A DNA stretch of 64,000 nucleotides from Candidatus Woesearchaeota archaeon. GTDB lineage: Archaea; Nanoarchaeota; Nanoarchaeia; Woesearchaeales; JAGVZT01. Location of the stretch: assembly GCA_017608295.1 (NCBI GenBank), contig JAFCGF010000005.1, positions 62,001 through 126,000 on the forward strand, in the 5' to 3' direction. A program made the translations under genes and the position numbers. A model generated the notes under the pieces. The model was not told the origin of the DNA and searched no databases. It saw only the letters and a program-made list of their open reading frames with translations. Shown piece after piece: positions 24,801-32,219 of the stretch. The first letter of the stretch is position 1. Each line of letters opens with the position of its first letter.

Positions 24801-25634
24801 CTACTTCAGCTTCTTACAGTGGCGCAGCTGCTTCTTGAAGTCCTCTGAAGCCATAATCTCAGCGAGGAAGTGCACGCTCCACACAATGCACAGTCCGGTA
24901 TTTTCCTCAAATACAACACGGGGCTTGCCGGTCTGGGTGCTCACTGCGATATCCCTATAGGGAAGATACGCCCCGATAACACCAATAAAATGCCCACCTG
25001 GAGGCGCGTCTCCTGCCTTTACCTCCTCAGATCCCTTGTCCAGTTCTCCAGGCAGGGGACGGGTGAAGACCGGGCTTCCGCTGTTGCCCGGGAATGCGCT
25101 CGAATCGACAAAATACGTACCGTCCTTGTTGATTCTGCTCACAGTGCCTGTCCTGATGATAGGATGCACAGCAGTCACATCACCAGCTCCCGGCTGGAAC
25201 GACAATGAGAAGACATTATCCAGCTCAGAGAGACGCTTCAAATCTAAGAAGTACTTGTCAGGAACAGTGATGACGTCCTCTTCCCCGGCAGCGAGGCGCA
25301 GGGGAATCATGGCCACATCCACACCAGGGTTCTTATGGATGACCCACTGTATCTTATCCTCGCGCATGAGCGCTGAGATGCTTCGCACCTTGACACGGCC
25401 GTCCTTGGTGTTTGTCAGGATGAAGACCGGCTTCTCGTATTCCTTGTTGCCCCTGCGCTCTGTCACGACGTGCTTTGCAGTCACGAGATGGTTGATGCCG
25501 TCCACCTGGACAAGGAATCCAGTGCCTACAGTCTGGAAGCTCGCGTCCTTTGTCTTTATGGTTCCGTCTGGATGTTCGATGCAGATGAATACTATCGTCT
25601 TCTTGAGTTGCCGCAACATTTCTCGAGTGCCCAT
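24801..25634 (-). CDS. trypsin-like serine protease without signal peptide
   Basis: 277 residues. The catalytic triad is visible: HLVTAKHVV (His, about residue 54), GVDVAMIPL (Asp, about 105) and SAFPGNSGSPVF (nucleophile Ser in GNSGSP, about 195). The N-terminus MGTREMLRQLKKTIVFICIEH has no export signal, so the enzyme is probably cytosolic, unlike most archaeal trypsin-fold proteases. No PDZ domain follows, which separates it from HtrA. It converges on the PIN/YbaK pair. Confidence 0.82.
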   Translation of the reverse strand: MGTREMLRQLKKTIVFICIEHPDGTIKTKDASFQTVGTGFLVQVDGINHLVTAKHVVTERRGNKEYEKPVFILTNTKDGRVKVRSISALMREDKIQWVIHKNPGVDVAMIPLRLAAGEEDVITVPDKYFLDLKRLSELDNVFSLSFQPGAGDVTAVHPIIRTGTVSRINKDGTYFVDSSAFPGNSGSPVFTRPLPGELDKGSEEVKAGDAPPGGHFIGVIGAYLPYRDIAVSTQTGKPRVVFEENTGLCIVWSVHFLAEIMASEDFKKQLRHCKKLK

Positions 25635-25722
25635 GGTGGGACATCCCGGGCACTAGGACTAATTATAGTTTTCCCCTCACAGCAGTTCCTCTTTCTCCAA
25701 TATAAATCCCCTTAACCGAAAA

Positions 25723-25731
25723 GTATTTATA
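25723..25731 (+). promoter_or_regulatory. TATA box upstream of the structured leader
   Basis: GTATTTATA lies in CCGAAAAGTATTTATAC, with a BRE-like purine run upstream. Transcription should begin near 25753, leaving about 194 nt before the next convincing start codon (25947). That is very long for this window, where leaders are mostly absent. Confidence 0.6.
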
Positions 25732-25786
25732 CTTGAGACTTAACAATAGTTAATCATTGGCTGAGAAAGGTGATTAAAATGATTCG

Positions 25787-25852
25787 ATGACAGAAATCCG
25801 GACGGGCAGCGTTGAACCAGCGTTGAACCTTCGGTTCAACTGGCCCGTCTGA
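25787..25852 (+). CDS. possible 21-codon leader ORF
   Basis: ATG 25787 reads MTEIRTGSVEPALNLRFNWPV and stops at 25850-25852. It overlaps by ATGA the end of a 3-codon frame, M-I-R-stop (25779-25790), which has a good ribosome binding site AGGTGAT 4 nt upstream. The frame lies inside the repeats that can form RNA hairpins, so its coding value is doubtful; it could be a leader peptide. Confidence 0.25.
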   Translation: MTEIRTGSVEPALNLRFNWPV

Positions 25853-25888
25853 AGCAGACGGGAATTGAGGCCCGAAAGGGCCCTTCCC
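25798..25888 (+). promoter_or_regulatory. highly structured RNA leader or ncRNA with mutually exclusive hairpins
   Basis: GCGTTGAACC is repeated at 25809-25818 and 25820-25829, and only one GGTTCAAC (25833-25840) is available to pair. CCCGTC (25844-25849) can pair either with GACGGG upstream (25801-25806) or with GACGGG downstream (25857-25862, an 8-bp hairpin with CCCGTCTG). A third hairpin, GGCCC-GAAA-GGGCC (25869-25882), is enclosed by GGGAA/TTCCC (25860-25864/25884-25888). The arrangement resembles a switch or attenuator in front of the 100-aa gene, or a free-standing small RNA. Confidence 0.6.
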
Positions 25889-25946
25889 ACCCCTCTTATT
25901 TCTCATGCTCACTTATTCACTATCAAACAAAATGGAGGTGGTACCT

Positions 25947-26249
25947 ATGTACCAAGAAACACTAGAAGAAAACGTGAAGCCCACTCATGGCAAATACCTG
26001 ACGTTGCTCCGCGATGCCCCGGATGAATGGAACGCCCGCGACGCGGGTGACACCTGGAACTGGAGCGAGACTATTGAGGAGCTGAAGCGACTCAACGACA
26101 CACTTGACCGCTATCTCAATAACGCAGGAGGCTACATCACAGGCCTAGAGATTGAGCTTCCCATTGTCAGGGAACACACCTGGAAGCGGGTGTACGACGA
26201 CGAGGGAAATATTGACAGCGCCCTCACACGAGAGGCAAACAGAGACTAG
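25947..26249 (+). CDS. hypothetical acidic protein
   Basis: 100 residues from ATG 25947, chosen because GGAGGTGG is 6 nt upstream; an ATG at 25905 lacks such a site. The protein is acidic and Trp-rich (DEWNARDAGDTWNWSETIEELKRLND) with a probable helix-turn-helix of amphipathic helices. No family is recognised. It lies behind the structured leader, which may control it. Its 3' end overlaps the SemiSWEET gene by 4 bp. Confidence 0.65.
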   Translation: MYQETLEENVKPTHGKYLTLLRDAPDEWNARDAGDTWNWSETIEELKRLNDTLDRYLNNAGGYITGLEIELPIVREHTWKRVYDDEGNIDSALTREANRD

Positions 26250-26527
26250 CCGTACATAAGTATACCGGCGACTATCAGCGCATCAAGCAGCAGCCATCCG
26301 GCGCTCGAGATGATGATAGGCCAGTCTTTCCGGCTGATGCCATATAATGTCCAGATGAAGGCATTCACGAAATAGGCAGCCCAGGAGATGACAGACACCC
26401 CCGAGGCATTCTTGCCTACCCAGATTTTCAGGACCTGCGGGATAGTCATCAGCACCGCGCCGAATATGGCGACATAGATGAGCTTGTCAATCACCCTGAC
26501 CCAGCGGGGCTGCTGCTCCATGCGCAT
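26246..26527 (-). CDS. SemiSWEET/PQ-loop sugar transporter
   Basis: 93 residues with three predicted membrane helices, the size of bacterial SemiSWEETs, which dimerise to carry sugars. TIPQVLKIW (residues 29-37) is the PQ motif, and GVSVISWAAYFVNAFIWTLYG is the family second helix with the conserved W-Y region. Confidence 0.85.
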   Translation of the reverse strand: MRMEQQPRWVRVIDKLIYVAIFGAVLMTIPQVLKIWVGKNASGVSVISWAAYFVNAFIWTLYGISRKDWPIIISSAGWLLLDALIVAGILMYG

Positions 26528-26579
26528 TTCTCAGAATTCACTTGCTTAAATACTTGTTGGAATTCTATCTAGAACCTGA

Positions 26580-26612
26580 GAAAAAAAAGAAAGAGAAAAA
26601 GAAAAGAAAAAT
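26580..26612 (-). terminator. T-tract terminator after the thermosome gene
   Basis: On the minus strand, TTTTTCTTTTCTTTTTC followed by an 8-T run begins 12 nt after the thermosome stop. There is no hairpin, the usual archaeal oligo-T type. Confidence 0.65.
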
Positions 26613-26624
26613 TGCTGCTTACAG

Positions 26625-28271
26625 CTACATGCCCATCCCTGGAGGCATGCCCATTCCCGGAGGCATTCCGGGTGGAGCTCCGCCGCCACCGCCGCCGCGG
26701 CTCGCGATGACATCATCAATTCTCAGAATCATCGTGGCCACTTCAGAAGCGGACTGGATGGCCTGGGTCTTCACCTTCAAGGGCTCGACAACGCCTGCCT
26801 TCCAGGAATCTACAACAGTTCCTGCGAAGACATCAAGGCCTGCCCACTTTTTGCCAGCCTCATGGCTCGCCTTCAGCTCGGTCAGCATGTCAATCGGGTC
26901 AAGGCCTGCGTTCTCAGCGAGAGTGCGCGGGATGATTTCCAGCGATTCAGCAAAGGCGTTTACAGCAAGCTGCTCTCGTCCGGCGAGAGTCTGGCCGTAT
27001 TCACGCAGCTGCCTCGCAAGCTCCACTTCAGGGGCGCCTGCTCCGGCAACAACCTTACCGACCTGCAGCGCAGCAATCAAATCGCCTATTGCGTCCTCGA
27101 TAGCGCGCTTGGCTTCAGCTACGACATGTTCGGTACCGCCGCGCACAAGGATGGTCACTGCCTTAGGATTCTTGCAGTCCTTGACAAAGGTCATCTCCTC
27201 GTCTCCTACCTTGCGCTCCTCAACGACACCGGCGAATCCAAGATCACCTACGTCGAGGTCATCAAGGTTGGTCACAATACGCGCGCTAGTCGCCCTGGCG
27301 AGCTTCTCCATGTCGCTCTTCTTCACCCTACGGGCAGCATAGATTCCCTTCTTCGAGAGGAAGTGCTGAGCGAGGTCGTCGATTCCTTTTTGAGAGAACA
27401 CGACAGTTGCGCCGGACTTCTCAATCTTGTCCACCATGTTGCGCAGCATCCTCTCCTCCTGCTCCACAAAAGCCTGGAGCTGGGAAGGGTCGGTTATCTG
27501 GATTTTCGCATCGGTCTCTGTGTCCTTGATCTCGACTGCAGAGTCAATCAACGCAATCTTCGCGTCCTTCACCTGGCGAGGCATGCCTGAGTGCACACGC
27601 TCCTTGTCAAGCACAATGCCTTCGACAAGCTCGGTGTCATCGACACCAGCGCCGACCTTCTTTTCAATCTTGATGTTGTCCTTGTCTATGTGCAATTCCT
27701 TGCCCTCGACATCTATGACACTCTTCACTGCCCGGACTGTGAGCTCAGCGAGCTTGTCCTTTGCTGACTCCGCTCCCTTGCCTGTCATGGCGGTCATGCT
27801 GATTTTCAGCAGGGTTTCGTCATCACTGGTGTCAATCGGCTCACTCATCTTATTGAGGATTTCCTGCGCCTTCTCCGCTGCCTTAGTGTAGCCCCGGACA
27901 AGAACTGTCGGATGGATTTCCTGGTCGAGCAGGCGCTCTGCTGTCTTGAGCAGCTCCCCTGCGAGAACGACCGCAGTCGTGGTACCGTCCCCGACCTCGT
28001 CCTCCTGCGTCTTTGCAATCTCGACAATCATCTTTGCCGAGGGGTGCTCAATGCCCATCTCTTCAAGGATGGTCACTCCGTCGTTTGTGACGACTACATC
28101 GCCGAGTGAGTCGACGAGCATCTTGTCCATTCCTTTAGGGCCTAGCGTCGTCCGGACAGTCTCGGCCACGAGCTTAGCGGCCATGATGTTCGTGCGCTGG
28201 GCGCTCCTGCCTGTAGTCCTCTGGGAACCCTCAGGCATGATGAAAATTGGTTGTATCTGTTGTTGTGCCAT
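26625..28271 (-). CDS. ths: thermosome subunit (group II chaperonin)
   Basis: 548 residues, full length. The N-terminal [32 protein letters not shown], then the ATPase motif [15 protein letters not shown] (about residues 93-107) and [19 protein letters not shown] late in the equatorial domain, are standard. The tail is GGGGGG then repeats of PPGMGM, the flexible Gly-Met tail of archaeal chaperonins that lines the cavity. It folds proteins with ATP in a double ring. The promoter is strong: TATA at 28351-28359, a leader of about 57 nt and ribosome binding site GGGGTGA at 28281-28287. Confidence 0.97.
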   Translation of the reverse strand: MAQQQIQPIFIMPEGSQRTTGRSAQRTNIMAAKLVAETVRTTLGPKGMDKMLVDSLGDVVVTNDGVTILEEMGIEHPSAKMIVEIAKTQEDEVGDGTTTAVVLAGELLKTAERLLDQEIHPTVLVRGYTKAAEKAQEILNKMSEPIDTSDDETLLKISMTAMTGKGAESAKDKLAELTVRAVKSVIDVEGKELHIDKDNIKIEKKVGAGVDDTELVEGIVLDKERVHSGMPRQVKDAKIALIDSAVEIKDTETDAKIQITDPSQLQAFVEQEERMLRNMVDKIEKSGATVVFSQKGIDDLAQHFLSKKGIYAARRVKKSDMEKLARATSARIVTNLDDLDVGDLGFAGVVEERKVGDEEMTFVKDCKNPKAVTILVRGGTEHVVAEAKRAIEDAIGDLIAALQVGKVVAGAGAPEVELARQLREYGQTLAGREQLAVNAFAESLEIIPRTLAENAGLDPIDMLTELKASHEAGKKWAGLDVFAGTVVDSWKAGVVEPLKVKTQAIQSASEVATMILRIDDVIASRGGGGGGAPPGMPPGMGMPPGMGM

Positions 28272-28350
28272 ATTGTTTTTTCACCCCATAGTTGTTTGAG
28301 TTTTTGCGCCACAATTCAATAGTGGCAAAGGGTTGGTTTCCAGCCAGTAC

Positions 28351-28359
28351 TATATAAAA
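28351..28359 (-). promoter_or_regulatory. TATA box of the thermosome gene
   Basis: On the minus strand TTTTATATA follows a BRE-like CCAAAAG. The start near 28328 gives a leader of about 57 nt. GGAAATACC upstream and GGAAACC downstream flank it and could be regulator sites, which is unproven. Confidence 0.6.
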
Positions 28360-28466
28360 CTTTTGGTATTTCCAGTCGACACACGTGATAGGAGAGTTCA
28401 AGGAAACCAAAAATATTTTTCTTCATAGTGATAACTTTAGAGGGGTTTTCGGACGAAAGAACGAAA

Positions 28467-28477
28467 AAATATTTAAA
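28467..28477 (+). promoter_or_regulatory. TATA box of the surface-protein cluster
   Basis: AAATATTTAAA is centred near 28472, so transcription starts near 28498, 20 nt before the first gene. This is the only clear promoter before about 32200 in the cluster, so the first six genes are probably one operon. Confidence 0.55.
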
Positions 28478-28517
28478 GGGGGAAATCGGAAAACTCTAGA
28501 AGAGAGTCTGGAGTGGG

Positions 28518-28730
28518 ATGGCTAAAGACCAGATAAGCACCAAGGCGATAGTATTTTTGCTTGTTGTTACCATAATAGTCACAATTGCAGGCACATGGCT
28601 TATCCTCGGTGCCTTGACTTCTGCGGGGAGCAATACGAGAACCCCGTATAAAGAACAGGCGTCAATCTCACTGGTTCTCATAGAACCACCCAACGAAGAT
28701 AACACAAGCATTAATGAAGAAGGAGGATAG
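28518..28730 (+). CDS. small single-helix exported protein A1 (pilin-like N-terminus)
   Basis: 70 residues. QISTKAIVFLLVVTIIVTIAGTWLILGALT (residues 5-34) is one membrane helix near the N-terminus. A short outward tail of about 35 hydrophilic residues (SISLVLIEPPNEDN...EEGG) follows. It is a close paralogue of the 81-aa protein at 29553: the S-x-x-A-(I/V)-x-x-LLV-x-TI-x-VT-x-x-GTWL core is shared. There is no prepilin peptidase site I can defend. It is the first gene of the surface cluster, 14 bp before the next. Confidence 0.7.
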   Translation: MAKDQISTKAIVFLLVVTIIVTIAGTWLILGALTSAGSNTRTPYKEQASISLVLIEPPNEDNTSINEEGG

Positions 28731-28744
28731 GAGGATAGGAGAAC

Positions 28745-29539
28745 ATGGAGAAAATATCTAACAGAACAATAGCAATGCTATTGATAGCGACAATCGCTAT
28801 CTACCTCGGCGGCACCTTTATCAGCCTGAACAAGCTGGCTGACAGCGGATATATGGCCACTGGCTTTGCTGGTGGTGCGAACGACACTGGCGAGGTAAAA
28901 TTGAATATTCAAAGCCAGACCGACATCACGTGGGTTATCGACAGTATCGAATGGGGCACGGGCTACGTGGACTCGGCATGCAACAACTGCACTATGTACG
29001 TAAACGGCTCGACCAACCTTGACGCCACCTGTGACGGCACTGTTAATGTCTGCGGCTATGACACGACCTGCTGCAAGTCATTCAACTGGTCCAATGTCTC
29101 GCTCATGCTGAGGAACCAAGGTAACCAGCCTGTCAGCGTCGCCATGAACATCACCCAGAACCACACCGACTGGTTCGGCGCAAACACACCGGCTGGTCTT
29201 GACTTCAAGATAGTGGATACCAGTGTTAGGGACCATACCAACGCGGACGTGGCTGACACTACAGTTGCATGTCTTGGCAACAGCACCGATACTGACGGCT
29301 GGTGGAGCTATGAGTCTACTTCTGGTGGTGACATGGCAACGGCCTGGAATTCCTTAGGGCCGTTTACGGCAGGTTTTGACATTGATCAAAAATACATCTG
29401 CGGAGACGCCGCTGGCAAGAACTTCACCTTCCTCAACACAGCGAACGAGGCGAACTTCGACATCAGGGTAATCATCCCGCAGAGTTACACTACATCAGGG
29501 GAAAAGACAGCGACCATTATGGTTCAGGGCACATCTTAG
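28745..29539 (+). CDS. exported Cys-containing protein B1 with CNNCTM motif
   Basis: 264 residues. The N-terminal helix SNRTIAMLLIATIAIYLGGTF resembles those of its two small neighbours and probably anchors it. The outer part has a beta-rich pattern (VSLMLRNQGNQPVSVAMNIT), 8 or more cysteines including CNNCTM and TTCCKSF, and many N-x-S/T sequons, consistent with disulfides and glycosylation outside the cell. It is paralogous to the 230-aa protein at 31492 (CNNCTM, a later TYVCG/KYICG, and MRIIIPS/IRVIIPQ near the end). GGAGGATAGGAGAAC precedes the ATG. The function is unknown. Confidence 0.75.
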   Translation: MEKISNRTIAMLLIATIAIYLGGTFISLNKLADSGYMATGFAGGANDTGEVKLNIQSQTDITWVIDSIEWGTGYVDSACNNCTMYVNGSTNLDATCDGTVNVCGYDTTCCKSFNWSNVSLMLRNQGNQPVSVAMNITQNHTDWFGANTPAGLDFKIVDTSVRDHTNADVADTTVACLGNSTDTDGWWSYESTSGGDMATAWNSLGPFTAGFDIDQKYICGDAAGKNFTFLNTANEANFDIRVIIPQSYTTSGEKTATIMVQGTS

Positions 29540-29552
29540 AGGGGAAGACGAG

Positions 29553-29798
29553 ATGAATGACAAGAACGACGTGAGTAACCAAGCAGTCGCAGTGCTACTA
29601 GTGCTGACCATCCTCGTGACAGTCGTGGGGACATGGCTCGTGCTGGACGCTCTCGCAGGGACTGCTGCAGCTTCGCCTTCAGGGGGCTCGCGTGATGGAG
29701 GAGAAACAGCACAGCTATCCCTTACCCTTATGAAAGCGCCTGTGGACAAGAGCACGGCGCAAGTGGGTCTGACGCTGACCAGCCCTCCTGAAGAATAA
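29553..29798 (+). CDS. small single-helix exported protein A2, paralogue of A1
   Basis: 81 residues. DVSNQAVAVLLVLTILVTVVGTWLVLDALAG (residues 6-36) is the membrane helix, nearly matching A1. The outward tail has SPSGGSRDGG and a SLTLMKAP/GLTLTSPP pair. It is 13 bp after B1. A1 and A2 flanking B1 suggests they assemble with it. GGGGAAGACGAG precedes the ATG. Confidence 0.7.
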   Translation: MNDKNDVSNQAVAVLLVLTILVTVVGTWLVLDALAGTAAASPSGGSRDGGETAQLSLTLMKAPVDKSTAQVGLTLTSPPEE

Positions 29799-29891
29799 TC
29801 ACTTCAGGATGTCCGGGGATTGCTCCTGCGTATCAGAACTCTCAGCACCCCGTCAAGGAGATAAGATAAGATAAACAAAGAGGGGAAACGA

Positions 29892-31049
29892 ATGAGAAGA
29901 CTACTCCAGATTATGATTGCTCTCTGCCTCCTCTCTGCGCTCCTACCAGCTGCATCGGCCATATCCCTTAGCCATGACTCAATCGTGTCTCCTATCCTCT
30001 ATGAGCCGGGCAAAGCGTACACATATAGCTTCACAGTCTCAGATTATGGCTATGACGCCATCATTGAGGTGGAGGGCGATTGGGCCAAGTATGTGCTTAT
30101 CAATGACATCACCAGTGCCCTAGATGGCAAAAAGGAGTTCTCAATCACTGTTATGCCCCCTAAAGTCCCTGACACGCCGGGTCTCCATTACATCTATGTT
30201 GGAGCCAGGGAAATAACCCCTCCAGGCAGCGGCAATGTCGGCGCGATTGCAGGAGTGAGGAAGCAGATTGGCTTCGATGTACTCTATCCCTTCAAGGCGA
30301 TAACAGCAGGGCTCACAGCGTCAGACGTAAATATAGGGGATCCGGTCCATTTCCGGGTCGGCGTGAAAAGCGAGAGCTTACTCACCATACACAAGATCAG
30401 CGCGACAATCAAGGTGACTGATGGAGATGGCAACCACATCGCCTCCCTCCCTACCAGCAGCATGAGCCTCAAGCTCGGAGAGCACAAGAGCCTATCAGCG
30501 AGCCTTGATACAACTGGACTCAAACCGGCCACCTATTACGCGAGTGCAACAGTCACTTATGATGGGAACATGACAACACTAGAGGACAGCTTCCGCGTCG
30601 GCACTCTCAAGGTTGACATCACTGACCACACTAAGGAAGTGAAGGTCGGCGCAATTGCCCCTTTCTTCATTGAGGTGAAGAGTGGCTGGAATGACCGTAT
30701 CGAAAACGTACACGGCGAGGCATATATAGAAGGAAAGTCCGCTGTGAAGACTCCCACCCTTGCTCTCAAGCCATGGGAGCACATGAACCTTACCGGCTAC
30801 TTTGATGCCAACGGATGGGAGCCGGGAATCTACAACAGCACCATCATTATATCTTTTGGACAGGGTGACTCCACTATAAAGAAAGGCACACTCACTATCA
30901 TCGAACAGAAAAATGCAGGGGGAGGATGGATTGCCAACATCGGGTGGATGCATCTCCTCATCGCAGGCATCATCACTCTCATCACGCTTCTCGTGGTCAA
31001 CCTCCTGTTCCTCACGAGGAAACGCAAGAAAGGTGAAAAAAAGAAATAA
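29892..31049 (+). CDS. exported beta-domain protein with C-terminal membrane anchor
   Basis: 385 residues. A signal peptide MRRLLQIMIALCLLSALLPAASA is followed by about 300 residues of Ig/CARDB-like beta sandwiches (VGDPVHFRVGVKSESLL-type strands, THEVKVGAIAPFFIEVKSGW) and a C-terminal helix MHLLIAGIITLITLLVVNLLFL with the basic end KRKKGEKKK. GAGGGGAA precedes the ATG. The 92-bp gap upstream contains AGATAAGATAAGATAAAC but no TATA box I trust. It probably provides the outward-facing scaffold of the cluster. Confidence 0.78.
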   Translation: MRRLLQIMIALCLLSALLPAASAISLSHDSIVSPILYEPGKAYTYSFTVSDYGYDAIIEVEGDWAKYVLINDITSALDGKKEFSITVMPPKVPDTPGLHYIYVGAREITPPGSGNVGAIAGVRKQIGFDVLYPFKAITAGLTASDVNIGDPVHFRVGVKSESLLTIHKISATIKVTDGDGNHIASLPTSSMSLKLGEHKSLSASLDTTGLKPATYYASATVTYDGNMTTLEDSFRVGTLKVDITDHTKEVKVGAIAPFFIEVKSGWNDRIENVHGEAYIEGKSAVKTPTLALKPWEHMNLTGYFDANGWEPGIYNSTIIISFGQGDSTIKKGTLTIIEQKNAGGGWIANIGWMHLLIAGIITLITLLVVNLLFLTRKRKKGEKKK

Positions 31050-31060
31050 GGGAGAGACGC

Positions 31061-31495
31061 ATGAAAAAGACAACCTCCACAGGACTACTTGCCCTTGCCC
31101 TCATCGCAGTGATGGTGCTCACCTCCCTTATCACCATACGCTTTTTCTTGGTAAGAGAGCAGATTATACACATAGAAACTGTCCATATGGATGTCACAGT
31201 GGGTGACTCCATTGGTATCAACACAGATACAGATGCCCTCCACTTCGGGACTATCCAGCCAGGGGGACGAGGTATGAGGCCCATGATGGTAGAAAACAGC
31301 CACCCTTTCCCAGTGAGTGTAAGGCCACTATTAACGGGAGAATTGGAAGAGTACGCATGGACTGAGCCTAAAGAGGTTACCATCAAATCCGGAGAGAGCG
31401 AAAGAATCGAGATAGTATTGATATTGCCGGTTGACCTGCCCAAGAGAAATTACAGCGGCACAGCTAGTTTCATCTTCAAGAGAGTAAGAGAATGA
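31061..31495 (+). CDS. exported single-domain beta protein
   Basis: 144 residues. The N-terminal helix LLALALIAVMVLTSLITIRFFLV is a signal or anchor. The outer domain has LHFGTIQPGGRGMRPMMVEN, strands around PFPVSVRP and EVTIKSGESERIEIVLILP, ending FIFKRVRE. The F-G-x-(I/L)-x-P-G...N arrangement recalls matrix proteins of the TasA/camelysin type, a weak likeness only. It overlaps the next start by 4 bp. Confidence 0.7.
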   Translation: MKKTTSTGLLALALIAVMVLTSLITIRFFLVREQIIHIETVHMDVTVGDSIGINTDTDALHFGTIQPGGRGMRPMMVENSHPFPVSVRPLLTGELEEYAWTEPKEVTIKSGESERIEIVLILPVDLPKRNYSGTASFIFKRVRE

Positions 31496-32184
31496 TCGCT
31501 TCGCCCAGAAGGCTGGCACTGCCCCTCATCCTCATGTATCTTTGCTTGGTGTTCGGAAGCCAAGCCTTTCTCATCTCAGTCCTCGGGGGTGGGTTTCACC
31601 TACCTGGAACACTTGCTATAGACAATGAGGAAGCAGGGATATCACTTGAGATTTATCGGGTGATAAGCCTCCAGTTCACTGTCGACACCCTCAGTTTCCA
31701 ACAGGGCTTCATCAATGAGACTTGCAATAACTGCACGATGAGCACTCAGGGCTCGGGAAGCGCAGATGCTAACTGCTGTCACATATACTGGGCAACACCA
31801 CCTGCTGATGGCCTGCTCCTCGAGAACTTGGGCACGACGGTTCTCTCCCTCTCCATTCAGGGAAGCCACAATGCTTCTAACTGGATTGGCGGTTCTGGAC
31901 CTGACCCGAGCTTCCAGTACAAAATAATCTCAGAGGCGACAGAGGCCCACTCTGGGGCAAAAGGCGACGACAATAGTGACTCCTGTCTCTCTGCCTGGGC
32001 AACAACCGACTGGACAGAGCTCACCACAGTGGACACATATGTGTGCGGCAATACAACATCGTTTGATTTTGATTATCACGACCAGAATGACGAAGCCCAT
32101 CTCGTCATGAGGATTATCATCCCAAGCAACGCATCCAGAGGGCAGAAGGCCCTTACCGTCCAGGTCACTGGGACCGCTCCTTAA
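31492..32184 (+). CDS. exported Cys-containing protein B2 with CNNCTM motif
   Basis: 230 residues. The N-terminal helix LALPLILMYLCLVFGSQAFLISVL exports or anchors it. The outer part repeats the plan of B1: ETCNNCTMSTQG, CCHIYW, LLLENLGTTVLSLSIQGSHN, DTYVCGNTTSFDF and LVMRIIIPSNASRGQKALTVQVTGT. The paralogy is clear over the whole length although B1 is about 30 residues longer. The ATGA overlap with the preceding gene couples them. Confidence 0.75.
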   Translation: MIASPRRLALPLILMYLCLVFGSQAFLISVLGGGFHLPGTLAIDNEEAGISLEIYRVISLQFTVDTLSFQQGFINETCNNCTMSTQGSGSADANCCHIYWATPPADGLLLENLGTTVLSLSIQGSHNASNWIGGSGPDPSFQYKIISEATEAHSGAKGDDNSDSCLSAWATTDWTELTTVDTYVCGNTTSFDFDYHDQNDEAHLVMRIIIPSNASRGQKALTVQVTGTAP

Positions 32185-32219
32185 GATACGAGACGCAACA
32201 CAAGATTTATATTCTCTGT

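Noticed and set aside
25798..25888. CRISPR-like array from the tandem GCGTTGAACC copies
   Set aside because: Only two 10-bp copies, adjacent without spacers; the pattern fits RNA hairpins. No CRISPR array or cas gene exists in the window.
26862..27590. 242-aa frame antisense to the thermosome
   Set aside because: The shadow of a highly conserved chaperonin gene; no promoter or ribosome site.
28351..28400. Heat-shock regulator (Phr-type) site at the thermosome promoter
   Set aside because: GGAAA-type half sites are present, but their spacing does not match a consensus I can state with confidence.
31061..31495. TasA/camelysin family assignment
   Set aside because: The F-G-x-I-x-P-G and NxG resemblance is too weak by eye to use as a call; kept only as a remark.
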